Source: Dehalococcoidia bacterium
GTDB taxonomy: Bacteria; Chloroflexota; Dehalococcoidia; GIF9; AB-539-J10
Reading direction: 5' to 3'
NCBI GenBank assembly: GCA_018399375.1
Contig: JAGYOV010000076.1
Span: 1 to 5,151, forward strand
DNA: 5,151 nt
Shown here: positions 1 to 5,151 of the stretch, one piece after another
Layout of the letters: every line of letters begins with the position of its first letter
Position numbering within the stretch: position 1 is the first letter of the stretch
Program-made: the position numbers and the translations under genes
The notes under the pieces: model-generated
The model's input: the letters and a program-made list of their open reading frames with translations, nothing else
The model's database searches: none
Told to the model about the DNA's origin: nothing

Positions 1-222
1 AATTCTTATTATCGTTAGTGCAATAAAGAATCCCAGGAAGTTCTCCCAGTTATCACCGGGTAAAAAAAATAGGGCTCGGGAAGGCAAATGGTAAAGTAGC
101 CCTGCGAGGAAAATGGAGACCAATAAGGATATCAGCGAGAGTAAGCCGTTGATCGCTCCTTTTCTGAAGCCATCGAAAAAGCCAAGGAGGAGTAATATTA
201 TTGCTAAAATGCTAAGCCACAT
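1..222 (-). CDS. CvpA-like integral membrane protein, N-terminal part (cut by left edge)
   Basis: Reading the minus strand from an ATG at 222 gives 74 open codons that run off the window, so the C-terminal half is missing. The visible part starts MWLSILAIILLLLGFFDGFR. It has a first membrane helix (about residues 2-15), a short basic segment with the G-x-x-x-G-x-x-x-G pattern (GFRKGAINGLLSL, residues 18-30), a second helix (about 26-45), a polar loop (PGDNWEN) and the start of a third helix. This order of short TM1, Arg/Lys-Gly loop and long TM2 is typical of the CvpA family, named after colicin V production; its general role in other bacteria is poorly defined. The ribosome-binding site is weak (AGAAGAAAG, 226-234 region). 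A TATACT box lies about 40 nt upstream within a palindrome. The assignment rests on the first half only, so another small polytopic protein is possible. Confidence 0.62.
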   Translation of the reverse strand, partial: MWLSILAIILLLLGFFDGFRKGAINGLLSLISLLVSIFLAGLLYHLPSRALFFLPGDNWENFLGFFIALTIIRI

Positions 223-253
223 TTTACTTTCTTCTGAGAAATAGTTTTTGCAT

Positions 254-269
254 TATACTATATAGTATA
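254..269. promoter_or_regulatory. Perfect 16-bp palindrome overlapping a TATACT box: candidate operator/promoter
   Basis: TATACTATATAGTATA is a perfect inverted repeat (two 8-bp arms, no spacer) centred between 261 and 262. Because it is symmetric it gives a TATACT -10-like hexamer on both strands (254-259 plus, 264-269 minus). On the minus strand that box would place a transcript start near 257, about 35 nt ahead of the CvpA-like ATG at 222. The matching -35 region is poor on both strands. A dimeric repressor binding over a -10 box would explain the arrangement, but no regulator gene is in view. Confidence 0.4.
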
Positions 270-379
270 TAACACGCGAGGTCTATAGAGAGCAGCGGTG
301 AAGTGTTCCCGCTAGCATAATTTGTAGGTATCAATGTAGGGACGAATAACTAAGTTTGTTGGAGCAGGTTAATGTTTGG

Positions 380-408
380 TTGAATAAAAGAAAGTTTTGT
401 TCGGTAAT
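380..408 (+). promoter_or_regulatory. Weak sigma70-like promoter candidate for the pseudouridine synthase
   Basis: TTGAAT (380-385) and GGTAAT (403-408) are separated by 17 nt, each matching four of six consensus bases. The predicted transcript start, near 415, would leave a leader of about 60 nt before ATG 477. It is the best-spaced pair I could find in this gap, but chance matches of this quality are common. Confidence 0.22.
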
Positions 409-476
409 CCTTATAGCGTGAGGCAGAAGAGCTGGAGGTGCTGAAAAAACAAATTTGTGGAGATGAACATAAGCGG

Positions 477-1229
477 ATGGACTCAAGGGAAGAGAAGCCA
501 AGGACCTTACTTAGAGTTCTGATGAGCTCTGGTGCGGGCTCCCGGCGGCGGGTTGCCAATGCCATAATGCAGGGTATAGTGTGCGTAAATGGGCAAATGG
601 TAGATGATCTTTCGTACCCCGTAAATGTAGAAGCTGACGTTGTCACTATAGGTGGAGAGCGGGTGGCTCTAAAGGCTAAAGCCCCCATTTATCTCATGCT
701 CAATAAGCCAGCTGGCGTTATTTCTACAACGAAAGATGACCGTGGTCGCAAAACAGTTCTGGATATATTGCCTTCGGAGTACCGTCATTTGGAGTTGCAT
801 CCCGTGGGGCGGCTGGATAGAGATAGTACAGGGTTATTGTTTCTTACCAACGACGGTGAGTTGACCTACCGTCTCACGCATCCCCGGTTTATGCATGAGA
901 AGGAATATCTGGTGTCGATAGAGAGCCAGCTTGTGCCAGAGGAGAAAGAAAAATTGAGAAGGGGCGTTGTTTTGGAGGATGGCATGACTGGCCCAGCTAC
1001 GATAAAAGAGGTAAAAGGAGATCCTCCTTTCAAATATAGTCTGACTATATGTGAGGGAAGGAAGCGGCAGGTGCGCCGCATGTTTGGTAGCTTGGGGCAT
1101 CACGTTCTGGCGTTGAAGCGGATTCGCATGGGAAATCTAACCCTGCAGGACATGGAGGAGGGGCAGGTACGCCGGATTTCCTTACGCGAGGTGAAATCGC
1201 TTCTCGATATTGCTTATTCCATTGAATAG
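477..1229 (+). CDS. rluB: RsuA/RluB-family rRNA pseudouridine synthase
   Basis: This enzyme isomerises a specific uridine in ribosomal RNA to pseudouridine in the cytoplasm. From ATG 477 it is 250 residues, the usual length for the family. An S4 RNA-binding domain occupies about residues 8-65 (LLRVLMSSGAGSRRR, then IVCVNGQMV). The catalytic domain follows, with LNKPAGVIST (75-84), the catalytic-Asp motif GRLDRDSTGLLFLTNDGEL (111-129, Asp114), KEYLV (142-146) and the C-terminal signature EGRKRQVRRMFGSLGHHVL (193-211). These fit the RsuA/RluB/RluE/RluF branch; RluB (23S rRNA) is the commonest member in this setting, but RsuA (16S) cannot be excluded. The frame is open back to a GTG at 438, adding 13 residues. 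I prefer ATG 477 because the S4 domain begins about eight residues after it and GTG 438 has no clear ribosome-binding site; GGAGA at 459-463 is a rather distant site for ATG 477. It appears to be a single-gene unit, divergent from the CvpA-like gene. Confidence 0.93.
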   Translation: MDSREEKPRTLLRVLMSSGAGSRRRVANAIMQGIVCVNGQMVDDLSYPVNVEADVVTIGGERVALKAKAPIYLMLNKPAGVISTTKDDRGRKTVLDILPSEYRHLELHPVGRLDRDSTGLLFLTNDGELTYRLTHPRFMHEKEYLVSIESQLVPEEKEKLRRGVVLEDGMTGPATIKEVKGDPPFKYSLTICEGRKRQVRRMFGSLGHHVLALKRIRMGNLTLQDMEEGQVRRISLREVKSLLDIAYSIE

Positions 1230-1239
1230 CCTTTCGCTT

Positions 1240-1260
1240 GCTGGTATTTGCCGGTTCTTT
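1240..1260 (+). terminator. Weak hairpin plus T-rich tail after the pseudouridine synthase
   Basis: About ten nt after the stop codon, GCTGG (1240-1244) can pair with CCGGT (1251-1255), using two G-U pairs, across a six-base loop. The sequence continues TTCTTT. The position suits a rho-independent terminator, but the stem is short and weak. Confidence 0.25.
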
Positions 1261-1320
1261 GTAGCACGTAAGGTGAATGTGCGCTATCTCTGTAAGCATA
1301 CAGCAAAGTGAAGAAATTCG

Positions 1321-1851
1321 TTAGGAGAGCCTTTTATCTTTTGCTGGATGGATGACCTGTGCCATGGCGCTAGCCAGCTCTTCCGGCCTCTGAGAACCTA
1401 TCATTATCATATCGCCGTTGTGAAGCTCCAGATGTACGCCAGCATTGCCGCTGACGTTGTAGGCCTTGCCCTCTCTGCCATAACGGATGCCCCATCCCCC
1501 GTAATCTCTGAGAGCGCTGTATGTTCGCACTTCATATTCCTTTATATCTTCCCAGGGGATTCTGTGAAAAAAGCGATGAAGAGGGAAGAAGCGGAAGTAG
1601 AGGCCATCGCTGCGAACTTCCGTGGTTAGTTTCATCAGGTAAAAGAAGACGGGAAAAGCAACTCCAAAAATGGCTACTATTGCCGTCAGGATGATATCGG
1701 GTGCGGGATTGTTGCCGAACGGTTTTCCCCAGGCCAGCTGCAGGATTACGGCATAAATCGCCAGGAGCAAAATCGTGGTCAGAAAAGCCCATAACCATAC
1801 CTGCCGAAAGCGCTGAACTTCATGGAAGATAACGCGTTCTTTATCTATCAT
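1321..1851 (-). CDS. Two-helix membrane protein with PH-like domain (DUF6141-like)
   Basis: This 176-residue protein has a short cytoplasmic N-terminus (IFHEVQRFRQVWLW, residues 8-21), two membrane helices (about 17-40 and 51-76) and a soluble C-terminal domain (about 77-168). Conserved-looking features are IPWEDIKEYEVRTYS (98-112), GGWGIRYG (118-125), YNVSGNAGVHLEL (131-143) and IGSQRPEEL (151-159). The EVQRFRQ-W start, GGWGIR and GSQRPEEL are what I recall of DUF6141-type bacterial PH-like proteins; I could not run a profile search. The biochemical role of that group is not known to me. There is no signal peptide and the strand-rich domain should face the cytoplasm. The ATG at 1851 has no obvious ribosome-binding site, but it opens directly at the conserved N-terminal segment and no better start is in frame. 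The gene is convergent with the pseudouridine synthase (91-nt gap) and divergent from the gene at 2117. Confidence 0.85.
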   Translation of the reverse strand: MIDKERVIFHEVQRFRQVWLWAFLTTILLLAIYAVILQLAWGKPFGNNPAPDIILTAIVAIFGVAFPVFFYLMKLTTEVRSDGLYFRFFPLHRFFHRIPWEDIKEYEVRTYSALRDYGGWGIRYGREGKAYNVSGNAGVHLELHNGDMIMIGSQRPEELASAMAQVIHPAKDKRLS

Positions 1852-2054
1852 GTTTTTCGCATGAACATTTCCCCGAGTAGAAAGGAGGACATCTTTTTGA
1901 TGCTCTGCAAACTGCTATTTCCTTTTCTACAAGGCAGAGGGCTTTTGCCATGAGGAAAACACTAGCAAGCAAATAGTTGGCTGTCAATTTCGCTCGAGGA
2001 GCCCTGAAGGTAATGGCTGGCATTTGAAGGCCATAGCAGCGTAGTTAAGCTCAT

Positions 2055-2082
2055 TTGCTCATCTGTTGCCAAGTGTTACAAT
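2055..2082 (+). promoter_or_regulatory. Sigma70-like promoter for the small membrane protein at 2117
   Basis: TTGCTC (2055-2060) and TACAAT (2077-2082) are 16 nt apart; the -10 matches consensus in five of six positions and the -35 in three. The predicted transcript start near 2089 gives a leader of about 28 nt that contains the strong ribosome-binding site at 2105-2110, so position and spacing agree well. Confidence 0.45.
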
Positions 2083-2116
2083 GACAGCGTTAAAGAATTA
2101 AACTGGGAGGTGGCAA

Positions 2117-2515
2117 ATGCAAAATAGAACGTGGAAACCAACGGTCGCGGGGATATTGAGCATCGTTGCAGGATCCCTGATCGTTGTATCCGGGTTGGCG
2201 CTTCTTGCACTGGGCGGAACGTTTATCGGTGCCCTCTCCGGTCCGTCTCTGCATGTTCCTCCGCTGGTTGCTTCTAACATTATGTCATTTCTGGTTATCA
2301 TAGCTATCCCCATGATAGTACTGGGTGCGGTATCCATAGTGGGAGGCATATTCTCGCTGAAGCGCAGATTGTGGGGATTGGCTTTGGCAGGGGCCATTTG
2401 TGCTCTGGCGCCTTATCTCGTTTTGGGCATACTGGCTATTATCTTCGTATCTCTGGGCAAGGATGAGTTTTCGGCCAGTTCTTCTCAGACTCGGCTGCCT
2501 GGAATTCAGGAATAG
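2117..2515 (+). CDS. Small three-helix membrane protein of unknown function
   Basis: I do not recognise a named family with confidence. The 132-residue protein has a short polar N-terminus (MQNRTWKPTVAG), three predicted membrane helices (about 9-33, 55-80 and 85-113), a basic turn KRRLWG (82-87) between helices 2 and 3, and a polar Ser-rich tail (115-132). The helices are rich in Gly and Ala and contain a repeated layout (AGILSIVAG near residue 11, LGAVSIVGGIFSL near 69), suggesting tight packing or an old internal duplication. The overall plan resembles DUF4064-type small membrane proteins, but this is only similarity of layout. The start is well supported: GGGAGG at 2105-2110 sits six nt before the ATG, and a promoter is visible upstream. 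It is transcribed away from the DUF6141-like gene and toward the MFS gene; a shared membrane role with the former is speculation. Confidence 0.85.
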   Translation: MQNRTWKPTVAGILSIVAGSLIVVSGLALLALGGTFIGALSGPSLHVPPLVASNIMSFLVIIAIPMIVLGAVSIVGGIFSLKRRLWGLALAGAICALAPYLVLGILAIIFVSLGKDEFSASSSQTRLPGIQE

Positions 2516-2677
2516 AGACTTAAGGTGCTTTCTTGTGGAAAATGATTGCGCTGCATCTAACGTTGTAGCTATTAATCGTTGTTTTCTGTTTGTGAGGTCA
2601 GAGTTGTTGCCTTTGCTTCGTAAGATTATTTAACCGGAGGATACTATGCTCCCCATCGTCGCTAGTATGGAGAAAAT

Positions 2678-4063
2678 TCACCTGAGCGTTTTGCCGCGTG
2701 CGAGGGATGTCAATATGCCTATGAAACAGAGCACAGTAAAAATGAGAAATGCCATTTTCATGCTTTCCAAGAACAAGCAATAATTTTCCGGTATTATCTG
2801 TGCCTTTCCCACGTACATTGAAAGCAGCATCATGGCAATGCCCATGCTGGTCATGTGACCGATTTGCCGCAGCGTGGCCAGGGTTGCTGAAGCTACTCCG
2901 TACAGTTTCTCGTCGATAGAACTCATAACGGCGTTGGTGTTGGGAGAGGAAAAAAGGGCAGCGCCGAGGCCGACAAGAGCTAGAACGGGGATAATGAAAT
3001 TAAGGGGAGTTTTTTCGTTTAGGAGATGGAGAAGTCCAATTCCGATGGTGGTTAGTGCCATGCCCGCTGAAGCAACCCATCGAGGGTCAACCCTGTCGGA
3101 AAGCCGCCCGGCGGCAGGGGAAAAAACTGCCATAACGATTGGCTGGGATACCAGAACCAGGCCAGCATATCCTGGGCTGAGTCCCTTTATGTATTGCAGA
3201 TAAAGGCTCAGGAAGAAAATGACGGCAAAGGTAGCACTGTAATGCAGCAGGGCTGTCAGGTTGGAGAAGCCAAAGACAGCGTTGCTGGAGAAAAGGCCAA
3301 CGTTGAGAACGGGACTCTGTGCTTTCATTTCCCACCAGGTAAAGATCGCAATTCCCACAACTCCAATGGATACCAGCCAGAATCCCGATGTTGAAGGCAA
3401 AAGGGATAGACCGTACATAACTGTTATGAGCGCAAGGCTCAGAATTATGGAGCCGGCAAGGTCAAATTTTTCTCCCCTGGCATCGGCCCAATCTTTCTTC
3501 ATTTTCCACAGGACAGCGATAATTACAGCTACTCCCAGGGGCACGACGACCAGGAAAATGCTGCGCCAGCCGAAGTGCTCGGTTAGCAATCCCCCTAGAA
3601 CTGGCCCCAGAGATAACCCGAGGTAAGTCGTGGCAACGGTTATGCCCAGGGCCTTGCCCCTCTCTCCGAGTGGAAAGGCCGAGGCTACCATAGCTATTCC
3701 CGTGCAGTAGATCATGGCCCCGCCGAGTCCCTGCAGGACTCGCAGGCAAATCAGGATGATGGCCGAAGGCGAAAACGCCGAAAGGAGCGAAGAGATGGTG
3801 TATAGGATTATGCCGTAGGCAAAAATCTTCTTCCTCCCATGTATGTCCGCTATCCTGCCGAATGGAACGAGGAAGATCGCTGCAGCCAGGAGGTAGGAAG
3901 TAGCAATCCAGCTGAGCATCACTGCATCCAGAGTGAACTCGCTATCGATCGAGGGAAGTGCTATGTTGATGGATGACCCCATGAAGGTAGTAGCAAAAGA
4001 AGCGGTAGCGGCAACGAACAGCGTGATTCCCTTGGCCGCGTTCTCGTTGCTACCCGTCTTCAC
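2678..4063 (-). CDS. MFS transporter, DHA2 (EmrB/QacA-like, 14-helix) family
   Basis: This 461-residue inner-membrane protein is a proton-coupled secondary transporter, by family usually a drug or small-molecule exporter. TM1 carries the NIALPSID signature (33-40) typical of DHA2 proteins. MFS motif A is GRIADIHGRKK (69-79), motif B is RVLQGLGGAM (108-117) and motif C is GLSLGPVLGG (149-158); motif C is characteristic of antiporters. A second-half copy of motif A, GRLSDRVDPR, is at 319-328. Two additional helices between the halves (about 203-222 and 228-246) bring the total to 14. Length is normal and no frameshift is seen. The GTG at 4063 is the only start that retains all of TM1; it has no Shine-Dalgarno but lies right behind a TATAAT box. 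The substrate cannot be told from sequence. It follows the UbiX/LpdD-like pair on the same strand after 204 nt, so a link to aromatic acid metabolism is possible but unproven. Confidence 0.94.
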   Translation of the reverse strand: MKTGSNENAAKGITLFVAATASFATTFMGSSINIALPSIDSEFTLDAVMLSWIATSYLLAAAIFLVPFGRIADIHGRKKIFAYGIILYTISSLLSAFSPSAIILICLRVLQGLGGAMIYCTGIAMVASAFPLGERGKALGITVATTYLGLSLGPVLGGLLTEHFGWRSIFLVVVPLGVAVIIAVLWKMKKDWADARGEKFDLAGSIILSLALITVMYGLSLLPSTSGFWLVSIGVVGIAIFTWWEMKAQSPVLNVGLFSSNAVFGFSNLTALLHYSATFAVIFFLSLYLQYIKGLSPGYAGLVLVSQPIVMAVFSPAAGRLSDRVDPRWVASAGMALTTIGIGLLHLLNEKTPLNFIIPVLALVGLGAALFSSPNTNAVMSSIDEKLYGVASATLATLRQIGHMTSMGIAMMLLSMYVGKAQIIPENYCLFLESMKMAFLIFTVLCFIGILTSLARGKTLR

Positions 4064-4070
4064 GCTGGCT

Positions 4071-4076
4071 ATTATA
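4071..4076 (-). promoter_or_regulatory. Consensus TATAAT box immediately ahead of the MFS GTG start
   Basis: Reading the minus strand, a perfect TATAAT (4076 down to 4071) is followed by seven nt and then the GTG at 4063. A transcript starting at normal distance from this box would begin at or next to the G of the start codon. No good -35 hexamer is found at 16-18 nt spacing (GGAATG or similar), so the promoter would be of a weak-35 type, or the box is coincidental. Confidence 0.35.
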
Positions 4077-4267
4077 GCTCATCCGTAAAGTGACATTCCC
4101 CCCGATAACTCTTGCGGGAGTTGAGAGCATAGCCCGAGAAGAATATTTATTTACGCTTCGATGATCGTGGGATTTCTAGCTATGGCGTGCAGTTCCTTTC
4201 CGGTGATGCTTTAAGTGGCCTGGCTGTAAGGCATTGCTCCTCGAAGTTGCTTCTGAAAACTATGATT

Positions 4268-4627
4268 TCACTTGCCAATCTGAGAAATAAATTCATCGAT
4301 TAAGCTATCGACGTTCTCTAGAATTTGATCTATTTCCCCCTTGGTAATATTGTCAACGTGAATGCCGGCGATAACACAAACTGGTCTCTTAGTATGCTTG
4401 CTTATGGAGTAAGCGGTCTTCTGGGCTGCTGTCTCTTCCTTATGTCCTAATCTGGTGATTACTGATACGGAAACTCTTTTGTGTTCATTATCATATTCAC
4501 CTAGAGCTATGGCGCCTATATGTGCATTTTCATTATAAATGTGGATAACAATATCGTTGCCCATATAAGATGCTGATAAATAGACCCGGGTTCTGTTTTC
4601 CCCTTTGATCAATTCATGCTTGTTCAT
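4268..4627 (-). CDS. LpdD-like prenylated-flavin chaperone domain protein
   Basis: This 119-residue soluble protein has no signal peptide or membrane helix. Its pattern is a strand-rich N-terminal half containing NAHIGAIALGEYD (34-46), a central SVSVITRLGHKEE (53-65), a helix over about 66-78, then CVIAGIHVDNITKGEI (84-99) and a C-terminal helix. The HIGA, GHKEE and GIHVDNIT-EI elements match my memory of the bacterial PAC-like fold family that includes LpdD, encoded with UbiX/UbiD decarboxylase components and proposed to help handle or load prenylated FMN. The context supports this: the ATG at 4627 lies inside the end of ubiX, overlapping it by 14 nt, with only a weak AGG upstream, so translation is probably coupled. 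The family assignment is by recognition of motifs, not by search; if it is wrong, the protein is still a UbiX-linked partner of unknown activity. Cys84 is its only cysteine. Confidence 0.7.
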   Translation of the reverse strand: MNKHELIKGENRTRVYLSASYMGNDIVIHIYNENAHIGAIALGEYDNEHKRVSVSVITRLGHKEETAAQKTAYSISKHTKRPVCVIAGIHVDNITKGEIDQILENVDSLIDEFISQIGK

Positions 4628-5151
4628 GCGGTAAACCTGGCCATCTTTTCACCAGATTATGCTCAATGCCGAATACATCCAGGGCTTTGCCTACTGTGTG
4701 GTTGATAATATCGTTAATTGTTTTGGGCTTATGGTAGAATGCAGGAACTGGTGGCATGATTACTGCTCCCATCTCGCATAATCTCTCCATGTTTCTCAAA
4801 TGTCCGAGATGGAGAGGCGTTTCTCTCACCATGAGCAACAGCTTTCTTTTCTCCTTGAGAGTAACGTCTCCTGCTCTAATCAGCAAGTTGGCGGTATATG
4901 AATTAGCTAAAGCGGACATAGTTTTTATTGAGCAAGGAGCGACTATCATGCCATCTGTTTTGAATGAGCCACTGGCCAGTTGTGCGCCTATGTCATTTAT
5001 GTCATAGTGGTAGGCAGCCAGTAACTTGACATCATCGAACTTGTATGGAGTTTCCACGCTGATATTCATCATGCCTGCATTGGACACGACCAAGTGCGTT
5101 TCAATACCCTCTATGCGGTGCAGCACCTCTAGCAATCTCACTCCATAGATA
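4614..5151 (-). CDS. ubiX: UbiX flavin prenyltransferase (N-terminus cut by right edge)
   Basis: UbiX joins a dimethylallyl group from its phosphate to FMN, producing the prenylated FMN used by UbiD-family (de)carboxylases. The frame is open to the last base: before the GTG at 5141 the codons read Ile-Tyr-Gly, matching the conserved GASG-x-IYGVRLLEVL start of UbiX. That GTG is therefore an internal Val, and roughly the first 10-15 residues (including the GASG flavin loop) are outside the window. Counting the Val as 1, visible motifs are ASGSFKTDG (56-64), VAPCSIKTMSALAN (67-80), the phosphate/flavin residues Arg89 and Lys96 (LIRAGDVTLKE), the catalytic-region RETPL (106-110, with Arg106 and Glu107), PPVPAFYHKP (130-139, Tyr136) and VGKALDVFGI (150-159). 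Where the Pseudomonas enzyme has Arg185 this protein has Lys152, a conservative change. The C-terminus has a normal short tail. The stop overlaps the start of the LpdD-like gene. Confidence 0.95.
   Translation of the reverse strand, partial: IYGVRLLEVLHRIEGIETHLVVSNAGMMNISVETPYKFDDVKLLAAYHYDINDIGAQLASGSFKTDGMIVAPCSIKTMSALANSYTANLLIRAGDVTLKEKRKLLLMVRETPLHLGHLRNMERLCEMGAVIMPPVPAFYHKPKTINDIINHTVGKALDVFGIEHNLVKRWPGLPHEQA

Noticed and set aside
438..476. GTG at 438 as the start of the pseudouridine synthase
   Set aside because: The 13 extra residues precede the S4 domain without recognisable similarity. The GGAGG at 434-438 overlaps the GTG itself and cannot act as its ribosome-binding site. It remains possible.
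1290..1303. CTGTA/TACAG hairpin as a terminator for the DUF6141-like gene
   Set aside because: The stem is only five base pairs and no T-tract follows it on the minus strand.
1884..1950. Plus-strand GGAGG (1884-1888) before ATG 1900, leading into a 17-residue hydrophobic peptide
   Set aside because: The spacing of 11 nt is long, the peptide is tiny, and nothing downstream on that strand would use a leader peptide there.
2641..2668. ATACTA...TAGTAT inverted repeat as a terminator for the MFS gene or a second copy of the 254-269 operator
   Set aside because: The arms are six bp apart by a 16-base loop, there is no T-tract, and the resemblance to the palindrome is limited to an A+T-rich hexamer.
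2874..3626. Open frames on the plus strand across the MFS gene
   Set aside because: They are antisense shadows of the transporter, with compositions unlike real proteins and no start signals.
4160..4213. Plus-strand 17-residue peptide beginning MIVGFLAMACSS that looks like a lipoprotein signal
   Set aside because: The first in-frame stop ends it after 17 codons; no ribosome-binding site or downstream continuation is visible.
4756..5007. Plus-strand open frame across ubiX
   Set aside because: It is a shadow of ubiX, which is unambiguous on the minus strand by its conserved motifs.
5139..5141. GTG at 5141 as the start of ubiX
   Set aside because: The codons before it read Ile-Tyr-Gly in frame to the window edge, matching the conserved UbiX N-terminal motif, so the gene starts outside the window.
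1..5151. CRISPR array, IS element, tRNA, integrase site or toxin-antitoxin pair
   Set aside because: No regularly spaced repeats, terminal inverted repeats, cloverleaf-like sequences or transposase/toxin motifs were seen on either strand.

Overview
The window is ordinary-looking bacterial chromosome with fairly balanced base composition. The evidence for bacteria is a bacterial rRNA pseudouridine synthase, a CvpA-type membrane protein, UbiX, and a clear Shine-Dalgarno site at position 2105. I cannot fix the phylum. The S4-domain form of the pseudouridine synthase and the mix of small membrane proteins would fit Chloroflexota (Dehalococcoidia-like) or a Firmicutes-like anaerobe, but this is an impression and not a result. 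No IS element, CRISPR array, tRNA, rRNA or phage gene is visible.

Layout from left to right. (1) Positions 1-222, minus: the N-terminal 74 codons of a CvpA-like membrane protein running off the left edge. (2) Positions 223-476: a divergent intergenic region with a perfect 16-bp palindrome (254-269) that overlaps a TATACT box. (3) Positions 477-1229, plus: an RsuA/RluB-family 16S/23S rRNA pseudouridine synthase. (4) Positions 1321-1851, minus: a two-helix membrane protein with a PH-like C-terminal domain resembling DUF6141. (5) Positions 2117-2515, plus: an unrecognised three-helix small membrane protein with a good promoter and ribosome-binding site. (6) Positions 2678-4063, minus: a 14-helix MFS transporter of the DHA2 (EmrB/QacA) type. 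Its GTG start sits directly behind a TATAAT box, suggesting a leaderless mRNA. (7) Positions 4268-4627, minus: a 119-residue protein resembling the LpdD-like prenylated-flavin chaperone family. (8) Positions 4614-5151, minus: UbiX flavin prenyltransferase, truncated by the right edge. Its first in-frame GTG (5141) is an internal Val codon and not the start.

The only real functional module is at the right end. UbiX makes prenylated FMN, and the LpdD-like protein overlapping it by 14 nt is probably involved in loading or maturing that cofactor in a UbiD-family (de)carboxylase. The UbiD gene is not in the window and would be expected just beyond the right edge or elsewhere in the genome. The MFS transporter lies downstream on the same strand after a 204-nt gap and may be independent. 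The other genes look like single-gene transcription units. I did not find a convincing undescribed multi-gene system. The points most worth following up are the UbiX/LpdD-like pair, the palindromic operator candidate, the leaderless transporter start, and a small antisense ORF with a strong ribosome-binding site.
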